The notes: generated from the sequence alone by a model not told the origin. A stretch of 11,684 nt of DNA from PALSA-1196 sp036833805 (GCA_036833805.1 DAITPA010000053.1:1-11684), one strand, 5' to 3'. Positions 1 to 6,297 are shown, counted from the first letter of the stretch. Program-made: numbers and translations.

Positions 1-279
1 GTGCAGATCGTCGATGTCGTCGGCAAGCTGTTCCTCGAGGGCATAGGGCACGATCTGCGCGAGCTTCGTACCGGCCTTGGCCGGTACTTCAGGCTCAAGA
101 AGCAGCACATCCGTTCCCGGCACGAGCACGCACACGTGACGCCCGGCGGCAGCGGCGACTGCATTGGCGAGCGCGCCGCTCGCGGGCGCTTCGATGGGCG
201 CGCCGCGCGCATCGACGACCATCCACGAGGCGATCTCGGCAGGCGCCCGCGGGAGTCTAAGTAACAGCCAATCCGCCAT
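1..279 (-). CDS. gspL: GspL, type II secretion inner-membrane platform protein (N-terminal part, runs off the left edge)
   Basis: GspL is the T2SS platform protein whose cytoplasmic actin-like domain binds the ATPase GspE and whose periplasmic part pairs with GspM. Only the first 93 codons are in the window, and the frame is still open at position 1. The visible part reads as the start of the cytoplasmic domain: residues 52-61 (LVPGTDVLLL) and 64-79 (EVPAKAGTKLAQIVPY) followed by ALEEQLADDID match the conserved GspL pattern in which a polar-residue loop precedes a 'PYALEE.la.did' helix. The ATG at 279 lies 22 nt after the gspK stop, with a modest AAGG-type ribosome site about 10 nt upstream. 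It is the sixth gene of the operon, in the usual K-L order. I infer that gspM, and perhaps gspN, continue beyond the edge. Confidence 0.9.
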   Translation of the reverse strand, partial: MADWLLLRLPRAPAEIASWMVVDARGAPIEAPASGALANAVAAAAGRHVCVLVPGTDVLLLEPEVPAKAGTKLAQIVPYALEEQLADDIDDLH

Positions 280-301
280 AAGTGTTGCCGCCTTAAAAAG
301 C

Positions 302-1270
302 CTAGTCGGCCACGAAGCTGCGTTGAATGGGTCGCACCGGGCCACTCGGATCGCGCAGCAGAAGACTGTACAAGGCGAACTGCGCAGTGCCAATACTGAC
401 GATGCTCGTCAAACGAAAGTATTGCGAATTTGTGCTGATCCGCTTCTGAGCTATGGCCCAGCCGCTCGGATCGCTGCCGAAGGATGCCTGATAATCCGAA
501 AGCTTGGGAAAACAGGCGCTCTGACGGCTGGTCGCAAGCTTCTTAGGGTCGCTGCCAAACTCAACGCGGCCCTCGATCATGGCATCCAGCAGAAATCCGC
601 GCGCTGAGCAGATGTTGATCTTCGTTCCCTGCGGCAGCGCCGTCACGTATGGGGCAATCGCCAAAAAGCGATCACGGCCAAAGCCGGGCAGGGCGAGCAG
701 CTCCGTGCTGCTCGTCACGAGCGTGTTAGGCGTGCGGTAGGGCGGATCCTGGGAGGTGTAAAAATTGTCCTCGGCGCCGTCCGGGAAGCCAGGCTCGGAA
801 TCCTTATCGATCCAGTCCGCCATCAGCTGCGCCCATTTGGGCTCAAGGCCCACCATCTCGAGCAGGCGCTGGAAGATGCGAATGGAATCAGCGTCGTCTA
901 CACCGTTCTGGTCAACGAGGTTATTCAAATTGAAGCGTCCCTGCATATCCTCGAGCGACGCTTCAAGTTGCACGCCCGGCGTGACCTCGATCGGGCCGAC
1001 TGGCTTCGCCCACGCCTCGCCAGGATAGTCATACTGATTGCCGGCGCGCAGATGCGCGCGCAGGCCGTAGGCTGCAAAGGCCTCGGCGGCTTCCGCAACC
1101 AGAAGGCCTTCGTCAAATGCGATGGCCGCCGCGCCGCGCCGCGCGGCCATGGCGCTGCCATAGCCGATGGCCGCCGCGAGAATCGTCGCGAGCGCAACCA
1201 GCAGAATCGCAAGCAGCAGCGCAACGCCACGCTGGCGCTGAACACTCGGCGGTGCGCGCGCGCGCCTCAC
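302..1270 (-). CDS. gspK: GspK, large minor pseudopilin at the T2SS pseudopilus tip
   Basis: GspK is the large minor pseudopilin that forms the tip complex of the T2SS pseudopilus with GspI and GspJ. The 322-residue product is of normal family length. It has a basic leader ending at Gly15, then a hydrophobic helix starting VALLLAILLVAL. As usual in GspK, and unlike the other pseudopilins, the mature protein lacks Glu at +5 (Leu here). Downstream are the family motifs DMQGRFNLNNL (108-118), ADWIDKDSEP (151-160), GAEDNFY (165-171) and STELLALPGF (188-197). The acidic DWID.D.EP segment lies in the region known to bind calcium. The start is GTG at 1270, overlapping the gspJ stop as GTGA, which implies translational coupling. 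There is no ATG upstream of the leader peptidase site in this frame. Confidence 0.95.
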   Translation of the reverse strand: MRRARAPPSVQRQRGVALLLAILLVALATILAAAIGYGSAMAARRGAAAIAFDEGLLVAEAAEAFAAYGLRAHLRAGNQYDYPGEAWAKPVGPIEVTPGVQLEASLEDMQGRFNLNNLVDQNGVDDADSIRIFQRLLEMVGLEPKWAQLMADWIDKDSEPGFPDGAEDNFYTSQDPPYRTPNTLVTSSTELLALPGFGRDRFLAIAPYVTALPQGTKINICSARGFLLDAMIEGRVEFGSDPKKLATSRQSACFPKLSDYQASFGSDPSGWAIAQKRISTNSQYFRLTSIVSIGTAQFALYSLLLRDPSGPVRPIQRSFVAD

Positions 1271-1890
1271 CCGGCGACCTCAATCAAGCGCACGAGCTTG
1301 CCCCAGTCCTCAAGTTCAAGCGTCACTTCGACCGCGATCGGCCGCAGCCGCAGGTTTGAGGTGGCATCGCCCGCGAGCGCCTGCTGCGGCCACTGATCAC
1401 GCCATTGGAATGAATTATCCATGTAGCGCAGCGTCATGGACTTCACCTTGTCGAGTAGCTCACGGCGCACCGTCGTTGTCGTGAGGGTGGCATCGAGCAC
1501 GGGCCAGTGCTCGCGACGCAGCGCGCCGTTCTCCAGAATATAGGTGACCCTCTGCAGCGCCGGGCGTTGAATGCCCGCGGGGTTCGCCCATCCCGCGCGC
1601 GTCAGCGTCACGATCGAGCTTGTCCCCGGGCTGCCTGCAATTGCCGGCAGCCAGCCGTCACCAATCGGCTGTCGCACCGGCCGCGGCGTCAACTGTGTGA
1701 AGTCTTGCGTCAGGAGTCGCATCGCCGTCTGCACGGCGAGGAGGCGCTCCTGGCGCGTATTGAGCGCTTCGCGATCACTCAAAGCTTGATTCACGGCGCC
1801 GTAACCCATCGAGAGAAGAATGGCCGTGATAAAGACCGCCACCATGAGCTCGATCAGCGTGAAGCCGCGGCTGGCTGCGGGCCGTTTCAT
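1267..1890 (-). CDS. gspJ: GspJ, minor pseudopilin
   Basis: GspJ is a T2SS minor pseudopilin of the tip complex, matured by the prepilin peptidase GspO/PilD. The 207-residue product begins MKRPAASRG, is cut after Gly9, and continues FTLIELMVAVFITAILL with the expected Glu at mature position 5. Further along, 'NTRQERLLAVQTAMRLL' and a C-terminal beta-rich part ending 'VEVTLELEDWGKLVRLIEV' match the GspJ pattern of an early helix with a late RLIEV-type strand. The ATG at 1890 overlaps the gspI stop as ATGA, which decides the start. The frame is open much further upstream, but that extension is read in a shadow frame of gspI and carries no pseudopilin signal. Confidence 0.95.
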   Translation of the reverse strand: MKRPAASRGFTLIELMVAVFITAILLSMGYGAVNQALSDREALNTRQERLLAVQTAMRLLTQDFTQLTPRPVRQPIGDGWLPAIAGSPGTSSIVTLTRAGWANPAGIQRPALQRVTYILENGALRREHWPVLDATLTTTTVRRELLDKVKSMTLRYMDNSFQWRDQWPQQALAGDATSNLRLRPIAVEVTLELEDWGKLVRLIEVAG

Positions 1891-2447
1891 TTTTGCTGCA
1901 CGGGCGGCGCTTCCGTCGGATTGAAAGGCGTAATCGACGGCGTGCCCGTTGGAGACGGATTGGCGGGTGTGGGTGGCGTCGGCTGCGGACCCGCGGCGGC
2001 GGCCCCGAGTGCCGGGGTCGTGTTCCAGCTTGGCATGTCGCCCCTCGGCGCGCCCACCGCATCGCCCACGACGCCACTCACGCTTGCGAACCACGCATTG
2101 TCCTGGCTTGCGACGACCTCGGAGGGGCGCACTTTCACATCGATGCGCAGTACGCCCGGGATCATCTGCATGTCGGCGACCGTCTGCGACCATTTCCATT
2201 TGCGGCCCGCATAGTCGACCTCGCCCTCCGAGTCGCCTTTGCTCGGCGCCTGCTTTTGCAGGCGCACCGTTGCGACTTGATTGAGCGCGATCCACTCGGC
2301 AAGGGTCTTGTCCTGCAGGTAGGCCGTTGTGCCCGCCGCGGAGCTCAATGTACCCAGGAGCGCCGCCATTCCGAACGTGACAATGGCGAGCGCAACCAAT
2401 ACTTCGATCAGCGTGAAGCCGGCACCTTTTCGCCGCGGCAATCTCAC
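1887..2447 (-). CDS. gspI: GspI, minor pseudopilin with a proline-rich C-terminal tail
   Basis: GspI is the minor pseudopilin that nucleates the tip trimer with GspJ and GspK. The leader MRLPRRKGAG is cut after Gly10, and the mature protein starts FTLIEVLVALAIVTFGMAAL with Glu at +5. The stretch YLQDKTLAEWIALNQVATVR (43-62) is the typical GspI 'lA.WvA.N' signature and gives a firm identification. GspI proteins are usually about 120-130 residues. This one has 186 because a Pro/Thr/Ala-rich segment of roughly 50 residues (about 133-186, ending APPVQQK) follows the folded core. The tail looks disordered, and its role is unknown. The start is GTG at 2447, overlapping the gspH stop as GTGA. Confidence 0.93.
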   Translation of the reverse strand: MRLPRRKGAGFTLIEVLVALAIVTFGMAALLGTLSSAAGTTAYLQDKTLAEWIALNQVATVRLQKQAPSKGDSEGEVDYAGRKWKWSQTVADMQMIPGVLRIDVKVRPSEVVASQDNAWFASVSGVVGDAVGAPRGDMPSWNTTPALGAAAAGPQPTPPTPANPSPTGTPSITPFNPTEAPPVQQK

Positions 2448-2974
2448 GAGGCTTTCTCCGGCGCCGCCGTGGTCCCGATGTGGCCCTTCGGATCGATAGC
2501 CAAGGTGACGCTGCGCGCAGCGCCGTCGCGTTCCACGGTGAGCTCAAAGGCGCTCACGTCGCCGTTGGAGAAAATCATGACGTCCGGCTTCTTCTGATCC
2601 GTCTCGAGCGGCGGCTTAAAAACCACCTCGCGCGCTTCCACCTTCAGGCGCAGCGTGAGTCCGGCCGGCAGAGTGCGCGCCCGCAGCGCCTCGTCCTCGT
2701 CGATGCTGCCCCACAATTGAGTGCGCGCATCGAAGGCCAAAAACTCGTAGCCGTGCGCCGAGCAGGCCAGGCCGAGCTCGCGCGTCTGCAGTTCAGCCAC
2801 CTCGCGCGCATAGTTCATGAGCGTTGCGAGCCGCTCGCTTTCAGTCTGCAGCTCATGATCGCTGCCGGTGATGCTGACCGACAGCAACACGCCGGCGGCG
2901 ATTACGCCGATGATGAGCACCACGACGAGCATCTCGATGAGAGTAAAGCCGGCCGCGGTGCGCAAAATTCGCAT
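2444..2974 (-). CDS. gspH: GspH, minor pseudopilin
   Basis: GspH is a T2SS minor pseudopilin that sits between the tip complex and the GspG filament. The 176-residue product has a short leader MRILRTAAG (cut after Gly9), then FTLIEMLVVVLIIGVIAAGV with Glu at +5. The following 'SERLATLMNYAREVAELQTRE' resembles the GspH 'rLa.l...arEeA' helix, and the rest fits the beta-rich GspH/FimT domain. The ATG at 2974 is the only start close to the leader. No good Shine-Dalgarno precedes it: the upstream sequence is C-rich and contains a small GC hairpin. The gene lies 29 nt after gspG and is coupled to gspI by a GTGA overlap. Confidence 0.93.
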   Translation of the reverse strand: MRILRTAAGFTLIEMLVVVLIIGVIAAGVLLSVSITGSDHELQTESERLATLMNYAREVAELQTRELGLACSAHGYEFLAFDARTQLWGSIDEDEALRARTLPAGLTLRLKVEAREVVFKPPLETDQKKPDVMIFSNGDVSAFELTVERDGAARSVTLAIDPKGHIGTTAAPEKAS

Positions 2975-2980
2975 GGGGGT

Positions 2981-2994
2981 GGGCGCTCGCGCCC
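2981..2994 (-). other. Small GC-rich hairpin between gspG and gspH
   Basis: On the transcribed (minus) strand the 29-nt gspG-gspH spacer contains GGGCG-CGAG-CGCCC, a perfect 5-bp stem with a 4-nt loop. No U tract follows, so it is not a typical terminator. A structure just after the major pseudopilin gene could protect gspG mRNA 3' ends or lower read-through into gspH, which would match the need for far more GspG than minor pseudopilins. That role is inference from position only, and short GC stems arise easily by chance at this base composition. Confidence 0.3.
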
Positions 2995-3003
2995 CGTGAG
3001 CAG

Positions 3004-3492
3004 TTACTGCTGCTGCTGATCGTTGTTCCAGTTTCCGATGTCGGCATTGATGCCTTCGCCGCCGGGCTGCGAATCCGCGCCGAGCGAGAACAGGTCGTAA
3101 TCGCGGCCATGCGTTCCCGGATAGACATACTGGTAGTCCGTGCCCCAGGGGTCCTTGCTGATGTGCTGGATGTAGCCGCCCGGTCGCCAGTGGTGAATGG
3201 ACGGATCGGTGGGCTGCAGCGAAAGGGCCTTCAGGCCCTGATCGGTGCTCGGGTACTTTGAGTTGTCAAGCCGGTACATGGTGAGCGCCGTCTCAAGCCC
3301 CTGGATGTCCTGCTTCGCCTTCGCCACCCGCGCCTCGTCGACACGATCGATCACCTGCGGCACGATGATGGCCGCTAGAAGTCCGATGATGACCACGACA
3401 ACCATGATCTCAATTAGCGTAAAGCCGCGCGTGGCCCGGAAACGATGTGCAAGCCCTCTGGTAGTCTCGGGTCGATTGGGTATGAAATTCAT
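3004..3492 (-). CDS. gspG: GspG, major pseudopilin
   Basis: GspG polymerises into the T2SS pseudopilus that pushes folded exoproteins through the secretin. The 162-residue product is clear: cleavage after Gly23, mature FTLIEIMVVVVIIGLLAAIIV with Glu at +5, then 'AKQDIQGLETALTMYRLDN' (59-77), YPSTDQGLKAL (80-90), DPWGTDYQYVYPG (114-126) and the calcium-site region 'DLFSLGADSQPGGEG' (133-147) ending DIGNW. The usual 'GADG' is GADS here. The leader is long: 23 residues up to the cleavage Gly, versus about 6-10 in most GspG. No ATG, GTG or TTG lies in frame nearer the cleavage site, so ATG 3492 is the closest possible start. A further upstream extension exists but would run into the divergent rhombosortase gene. 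gspG opens the operon, with no gspF or gspE beside it. Confidence 0.95.
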   Translation of the reverse strand: MNFIPNRPETTRGLAHRFRATRGFTLIEIMVVVVIIGLLAAIIVPQVIDRVDEARVAKAKQDIQGLETALTMYRLDNSKYPSTDQGLKALSLQPTDPSIHHWRPGGYIQHISKDPWGTDYQYVYPGTHGRDYDLFSLGADSQPGGEGINADIGNWNNDQQQQ

Positions 3493-3529
3493 ATCTGTAG
3501 CCAAGCCTCGCTTCGCCCGATCATAACAA
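3481..3529. promoter_or_regulatory. Shared divergent control region of gspG and the rhombosortase gene
   Basis: Only 37 bp (3493-3529) separate the two divergent start codons. For gspG, the minus strand carries TATGAT at 3525-3520, one mismatch from TATAAT, about 28 nt ahead of the ATG. No convincing -35 box is placed 16-18 nt further up. A 13-bp palindrome, TATGAA-A-TTCATA (3481-3493), covers the gspG start codon and lies upstream of the rhombosortase start, so it could be an operator or just chance. No clear -10/-35 pair is visible for the rhombosortase gene within the gap. If it has its own promoter, that promoter must overlap gspG coding sequence. Confidence 0.35.
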
Positions 3530-4147
3530 ATGAAGACCACGCGACCTGTGGGCGGGTTCAAGAGTCTGCTCACGTCGCTCAATGGCGACGGCCGCTGCGG
3601 CGCGGCGCTCCTCGCAAGCTTAGGCGGCCTCATTGTTCTGCAGGCGGGCGGCGCCGCAACCGTTGCTGCCCTGCGTTACGACCGGAGCGCGCTCGCTGCA
3701 GGGCAGTGGTGGCGCCTCCTAAGCGCCCATGTGGTGCACCTCGACTTCAGGCACACACTGCTCAATGGCGCAGGCCTTGCGCTGCTGTGGGCGCTGTTTG
3801 CACGCGACTACCGGGGCCGGCAATGGATGCTGATCCTGATGGTCGCCGCTTGCGCCATCGATGCCGGTCTGTGGTTCCGGGATACGCGTGTCATGTGGTA
3901 CGTGGGTGCCTCCGGAGTCCTGCATGGCGCCATGGCCGCCGGCTGCCTTGCTGCGCTGCGCCGCGGCGAGCGCGAAGGCTTCATTCTCGGGGCATTCGTG
4001 CTCGCAAAGCTGATCTACGAGCAGGCGGGCGGCGTGCTCCCCTTTGCCGGCAGCGCGCTGCCGGTGCTCCTCAATGCGCATCTCTACGGGGCTTTGGGAG
4101 GCCTCAGCGCAGCGCTCTGGATGAAGCCGCTGCCGAAGCGGCTATAA
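3530..4147 (+). CDS. rrtA: Rhombosortase-like rhomboid intramembrane serine protease
   Basis: Rhombosortases are inner-membrane rhomboid proteases that cleave the C-terminal GlyGly-CTERM sorting tag of a set of T2SS-exported proteins. The 205-residue product has the compact rhombosortase build: a first hydrophobic segment (about 25-45), the conserved GQWWRLLSAHVVHLDFRHTL (58-77) followed by LLN, and then the catalytic motif GASG (Ser128) in YVGASGVLHG. The second catalytic residue is His184 in NAHLYGALGG. Several further hydrophobic helices lie between 83 and 195. The His-x2-His-Leu-Asp...His...Asn pattern and the small size favour rhombosortase over a GlpG-type rhomboid. No Shine-Dalgarno precedes ATG 3530, and GTG 3548 is an alternative start with no better site. 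Its place back-to-back with gspG supports a role in the T2SS export route. I am confident of the rhomboid family and fairly confident of the subfamily. Confidence 0.85.
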   Translation: MKTTRPVGGFKSLLTSLNGDGRCGAALLASLGGLIVLQAGGAATVAALRYDRSALAAGQWWRLLSAHVVHLDFRHTLLNGAGLALLWALFARDYRGRQWMLILMVAACAIDAGLWFRDTRVMWYVGASGVLHGAMAAGCLAALRRGEREGFILGAFVLAKLIYEQAGGVLPFAGSALPVLLNAHLYGALGGLSAALWMKPLPKRL

Positions 4148-4158
4148 TTTCGTTTTTC
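4125..4158 (+). terminator. Probable intrinsic terminator at the end of the rhombosortase gene
   Basis: AGCCGCT (4125-4131), loop GCCGA, AGCGGCT (4137-4143) form a perfect 7-bp GC-rich stem. It is followed by ATAATTTCGTTTTT (4144-4157), which has a T5 run starting about 10 nt after the stem. The stem lies inside the last codons of the rhombosortase gene. The T run is interrupted and displaced, so termination may be partial. Confidence 0.5.
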
Positions 4159-4164
4159 TAGAGG
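4143..4164 (+). promoter_or_regulatory. Candidate -10 box and ribosome site for fabD
   Basis: A perfect TATAAT (4143-4148) begins on the last base of the preceding hairpin and contains the rhombosortase stop codon. Transcription would start near 4155, giving a leader of about 15 nt. TAGAGG (4159-4164) then sits 6 nt ahead of ATG 4171 and is a good Shine-Dalgarno. No recognisable -35 hexamer lies 16-18 nt upstream (that region reads GATGAA), and there is no extended TG, so activity may be weak or activator-dependent. Confidence 0.45.
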
Positions 4165-4170
4165 CCTTCG

Positions 4171-5124
4171 ATGCGCGTCGCGTTCTTATTCCCCGGGCAG
4201 GGTTCGCAGTCGCTCGGCATGCTCGCCAGTCTCGCGGCGGCCTCCGGAGTCGTTACCCGGACCTTCGCCGAGGCTTCCGCGACACTCGGCTACGATCTTT
4301 GGAAAATCGTCCAGGAGGGGCCGCCCGAGGAATTGAATCGCACCGAACACACGCAGCCCGCCATGCTTGCCGCGGGCGTTGCGACCTGGCGGTACTGGCG
4401 CGAAGCCGGTGGGCCGACACCGGCCATCGTCTGCGGCCACAGCCTGGGCGAGTTCACGGCGCTCGTGTGCGCCGAGGCGCTTGACTTCAAAACGGCGGTC
4501 GAGCTGGTCGCGTTTCGAGCGCAGGCCATGCAGGAAGCGGTGCCCGAGGGCCGCGGTGCGATCGTGGCGATCCTCGGGCTCGATGAAGCGCAAGTGGAGG
4601 CCGCGTGCCTGGAGGCGGCGCAGGGCGCGGTCGTCGAAGCGGTCAACTTCAATAGTCCGAGTCAAGTGGTCATCGCGGGCGACCGCGATGCGGTGCAGCG
4701 AGCCATCGAAGCGGCGGTGGCGCGCGGCGCCAAGCGTGCCGTACCGATTCCCGTCAGCGTCCCTTCGCACAGCAGCCTGATGCAGCCTGCCGCACGGCGC
4801 TTGAGCGAGCGCCTTGCCGGGGTCGAAGTCAGACCGCCGCGCATCTCCTTCATGAGCGCCGTGGATGCCGCCTCGCATTCGGAGCCGCACGACATTCGTG
4901 CGCTCCTCGGGCGTCAGCTCGCAAGTCCGGTGCATTGGACCCAGGCCGTGCGCGCGATCGTGGCAACGGGTGTGGGGGCGCTCATCGAATGCGGACCGGG
5001 TAAGGTACTGACCGGTCTCAACCGGCGCATCGAACGGCGCGCCGACCTCGCATGCCTGGCGCTCGAGGACCCCGCCGCCGTTCAGAGCGCGCTTTCTTGG
5101 AGCGCCGGAGCTTTGCATGCTTGA
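4171..5124 (+). CDS. fabD: Malonyl-CoA:ACP transacylase
   Basis: FabD moves the malonyl group from CoA to acyl carrier protein in the cytoplasm, supplying the extender unit for type II fatty-acid synthesis. The 317 residues fit the family (E. coli has 309). Key sites are visible: the oxyanion-loop GQGSQ (9-13), nucleophile Ser91 in GHSLGE, the malonate-binding Arg116 in AFRAQAM, catalytic His200 in PVSVPSHSSLM and Gln249 in GRQLASPVHW. The C-terminal IECGPGKVLTGL is also typical. The start ATG 4171 has a good ribosome site 6 nt upstream. The gene overlaps fabG by 8 nt. fabH and plsX, the common upstream partners, are absent here, and the gene follows the rhombosortase instead. Confidence 0.97.
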   Translation: MRVAFLFPGQGSQSLGMLASLAAASGVVTRTFAEASATLGYDLWKIVQEGPPEELNRTEHTQPAMLAAGVATWRYWREAGGPTPAIVCGHSLGEFTALVCAEALDFKTAVELVAFRAQAMQEAVPEGRGAIVAILGLDEAQVEAACLEAAQGAVVEAVNFNSPSQVVIAGDRDAVQRAIEAAVARGAKRAVPIPVSVPSHSSLMQPAARRLSERLAGVEVRPPRISFMSAVDAASHSEPHDIRALLGRQLASPVHWTQAVRAIVATGVGALIECGPGKVLTGLNRRIERRADLACLALEDPAAVQSALSWSAGALHA

Positions 5125-5857
5125 GAATGATCTGGCGCTGGTAACGGGAGCATCACGCGGCATCGGTCGCGCCATCGCTCTTGCGCTGGCTCGGGCTGGC
5201 GCGCGCGTTGTTGGCACGGCAACAAGTGCCGCCGGCGCGGCCGCCATCAGCGCCGAGTTTGCGGCGCTTGGGTTCAAAGGCCGCGGCGCGGTGCTCGATG
5301 CGGGCGATCGCGCCTCCATCGAGGCGCTGGTGGCCGATCTTGAGGCGGGCGAGGGGCTGCCGACCATCTTGGTCAACAATGCCGCCATCACACGCGACAT
5401 GTTGCTTGTACGCATGAAGAGCGACGATTGGGATCAGGTGATTGCCACCAACTTGACCGCGGTGTTCCGCATCTCGAAGGCTTGCCTGCGGCGCATGCTG
5501 AAAGAGCGACGTGGCCGCATCATCAATGTCACGTCGATCGTCGGCCTCACCGGCAACCCGGGTCAAACGAACTACTCGGCCGCGAAGGCGGGACTGTTGG
5601 GTTTCACGAAATCCCTGGCCCGCGAGGTGGCATCGCGCGGCATCACCGTCAACGCCGTCGCGCCGGGCTTCGTCGATACTGACATGACGCGCGCATTGAG
5701 CGCCGCGCAGCGCAGCACTCTTCAGGCTCAGATCCCGCTCGGGCGGTTGGGCGCGCCGGAAGATATCGCCGCCGCCGTGCTGTTCCTCGCTTCCCCGCAG
5801 GCGGCATACATCACCGGCGAAACGCTGCATGTCAATGGCGGCATGTACATGGCGTGA
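5117..5857 (+). CDS. fabG: 3-oxoacyl-ACP reductase
   Basis: FabG reduces 3-ketoacyl-ACP to 3-hydroxyacyl-ACP with NADPH, the first reduction of each elongation cycle. The 246-residue product is a classical short-chain dehydrogenase: cofactor loop TGASRGIG (10-17), NNAA (87-90), TNL with Asn112, and the catalytic Ser140, Tyr153 and Lys157 (YSAAK). It ends in the expected HVNGGMYM. The tract INVTSIVGLTGNPGQTNY is typical of FabG rather than of other reductases. GGAG (5107-5110) lies 6 nt before ATG 5117, inside the end of fabD, and the 8-nt overlap suggests coupled translation. A 108-nt gap with its own promoter signals follows before acpP. Confidence 0.97.
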   Translation: MLENDLALVTGASRGIGRAIALALARAGARVVGTATSAAGAAAISAEFAALGFKGRGAVLDAGDRASIEALVADLEAGEGLPTILVNNAAITRDMLLVRMKSDDWDQVIATNLTAVFRISKACLRRMLKERRGRIINVTSIVGLTGNPGQTNYSAAKAGLLGFTKSLAREVASRGITVNAVAPGFVDTDMTRALSAAQRSTLQAQIPLGRLGAPEDIAAAVLFLASPQAAYITGETLHVNGGMYMA

Positions 5858-5870
5858 GCGGGCCTTGCGA

Positions 5871-5900
5871 GTGGCACCCCGGGAGGTGTTCCCCTACAAT
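5871..5900 (+). promoter_or_regulatory. Candidate promoter for acpP
   Basis: In the fabG-acpP gap, TACAAT (5895-5900, one mismatch to consensus) lies 18 nt after GTGGCA (5871-5876, four of six matches to TTGACA). The predicted start near 5907 gives a leader of about 60 nt. That leader is GC-rich and can form CCCGC (5907-5911)/GCGGG (5922-5926). A separate promoter for acpP is expected because acyl carrier protein is needed in large excess. A weaker second -10-like TACGAT lies at 5937-5942. Confidence 0.5.
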
Positions 5901-5965
5901 ATCGCGCCCGCGCCCCTCCGTGCGGGTGGGCACGCATACGATAACGTCAAAAGGACCAAACTGTG

Positions 5966-6208
5966 ATGAGCACGGTTGAACAACAGGTAAAGGCAATCGT
6001 TGCCGAGCAGCTGGGAGTCAAGCAAGAACAAGTCACGAACGATGCCTCGTTCGTCGATGATCTCGGCGCGGACTCGCTCGACACGGTTGAGCTGGTGATG
6101 GCGCTGGAAGAGGAATTCGAGATCGAAATCCCGGACGAGGATGCGGAGAAGATCACGACCGTCCACCAGGCCATCGATTACATCAACGAACGTCGCACAA
6201 AGTCTTGA
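5966..6208 (+). CDS. acpP: Acyl carrier protein
   Basis: AcpP carries the growing acyl chain on a 4'-phosphopantetheine arm. The 80-residue acidic protein has the invariant GADSLDTVELVMALEEEF motif, with Ser37 as the prosthetic-group site, and a normal ACP length (E. coli 78). It starts MSTVEQQVKAIV, as expected for the family. The start is slightly ambiguous: a GTG at 5963 directly precedes the ATG at 5966, and the strong AAGGA site (5951-5955) lies 7 nt from GTG and 10 nt from ATG. I chose ATG because family proteins begin Met-Ser-Thr. A stable hairpin follows before fabF. Confidence 0.97.
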   Translation: MSTVEQQVKAIVAEQLGVKQEQVTNDASFVDDLGADSLDTVELVMALEEEFEIEIPDEDAEKITTVHQAIDYINERRTKS

Positions 6209-6220
6209 TGTGTAAGGCAA

Positions 6221-6240
6221 GACGCCGCGCGTGCGGCGTC
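6221..6240 (+). other. Strong hairpin between acpP and fabF
   Basis: GACGCCGC-GCGT-GCGGCGTC is a perfect 8-bp stem with a 4-nt loop, starting 12 nt after the acpP stop. No T run follows, so it is more likely a partial attenuator or a 3'-end stabiliser that keeps acpP mRNA more abundant than the downstream fabF mRNA. The structure is seen; the role is inferred. Confidence 0.55.
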
Positions 6241-6297
6241 GAGCGCAACTCGCCCCTTCGATCCACGCAACCCTCGGAAACCCCGCGCAGGTAAAGC

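Noticed and set aside
164..607. Plus-strand frames opposite gspL and gspK
   Set aside because: They are shadows of the minus-strand secretion genes, which carry clear family motifs.
1267..2547. A 426-codon version of gspJ
   Set aside because: The extra N-terminal part overlaps gspI in another frame. The prepilin leader starts at ATG 1890, which overlaps the gspI stop.
4186..5415. A 409-codon open frame on the minus strand opposite fabD and fabG
   Set aside because: It lies antisense to two certain genes, has low-complexity Arg/Ala-rich content without recognisable motifs, and is the usual shadow of high-GC codon bias.
5870..5893. A hairpin after fabG (GGCACC/GGTGTT) considered as a terminator
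   Set aside because: The stem has only four Watson-Crick pairs plus two wobbles, and no T run follows.
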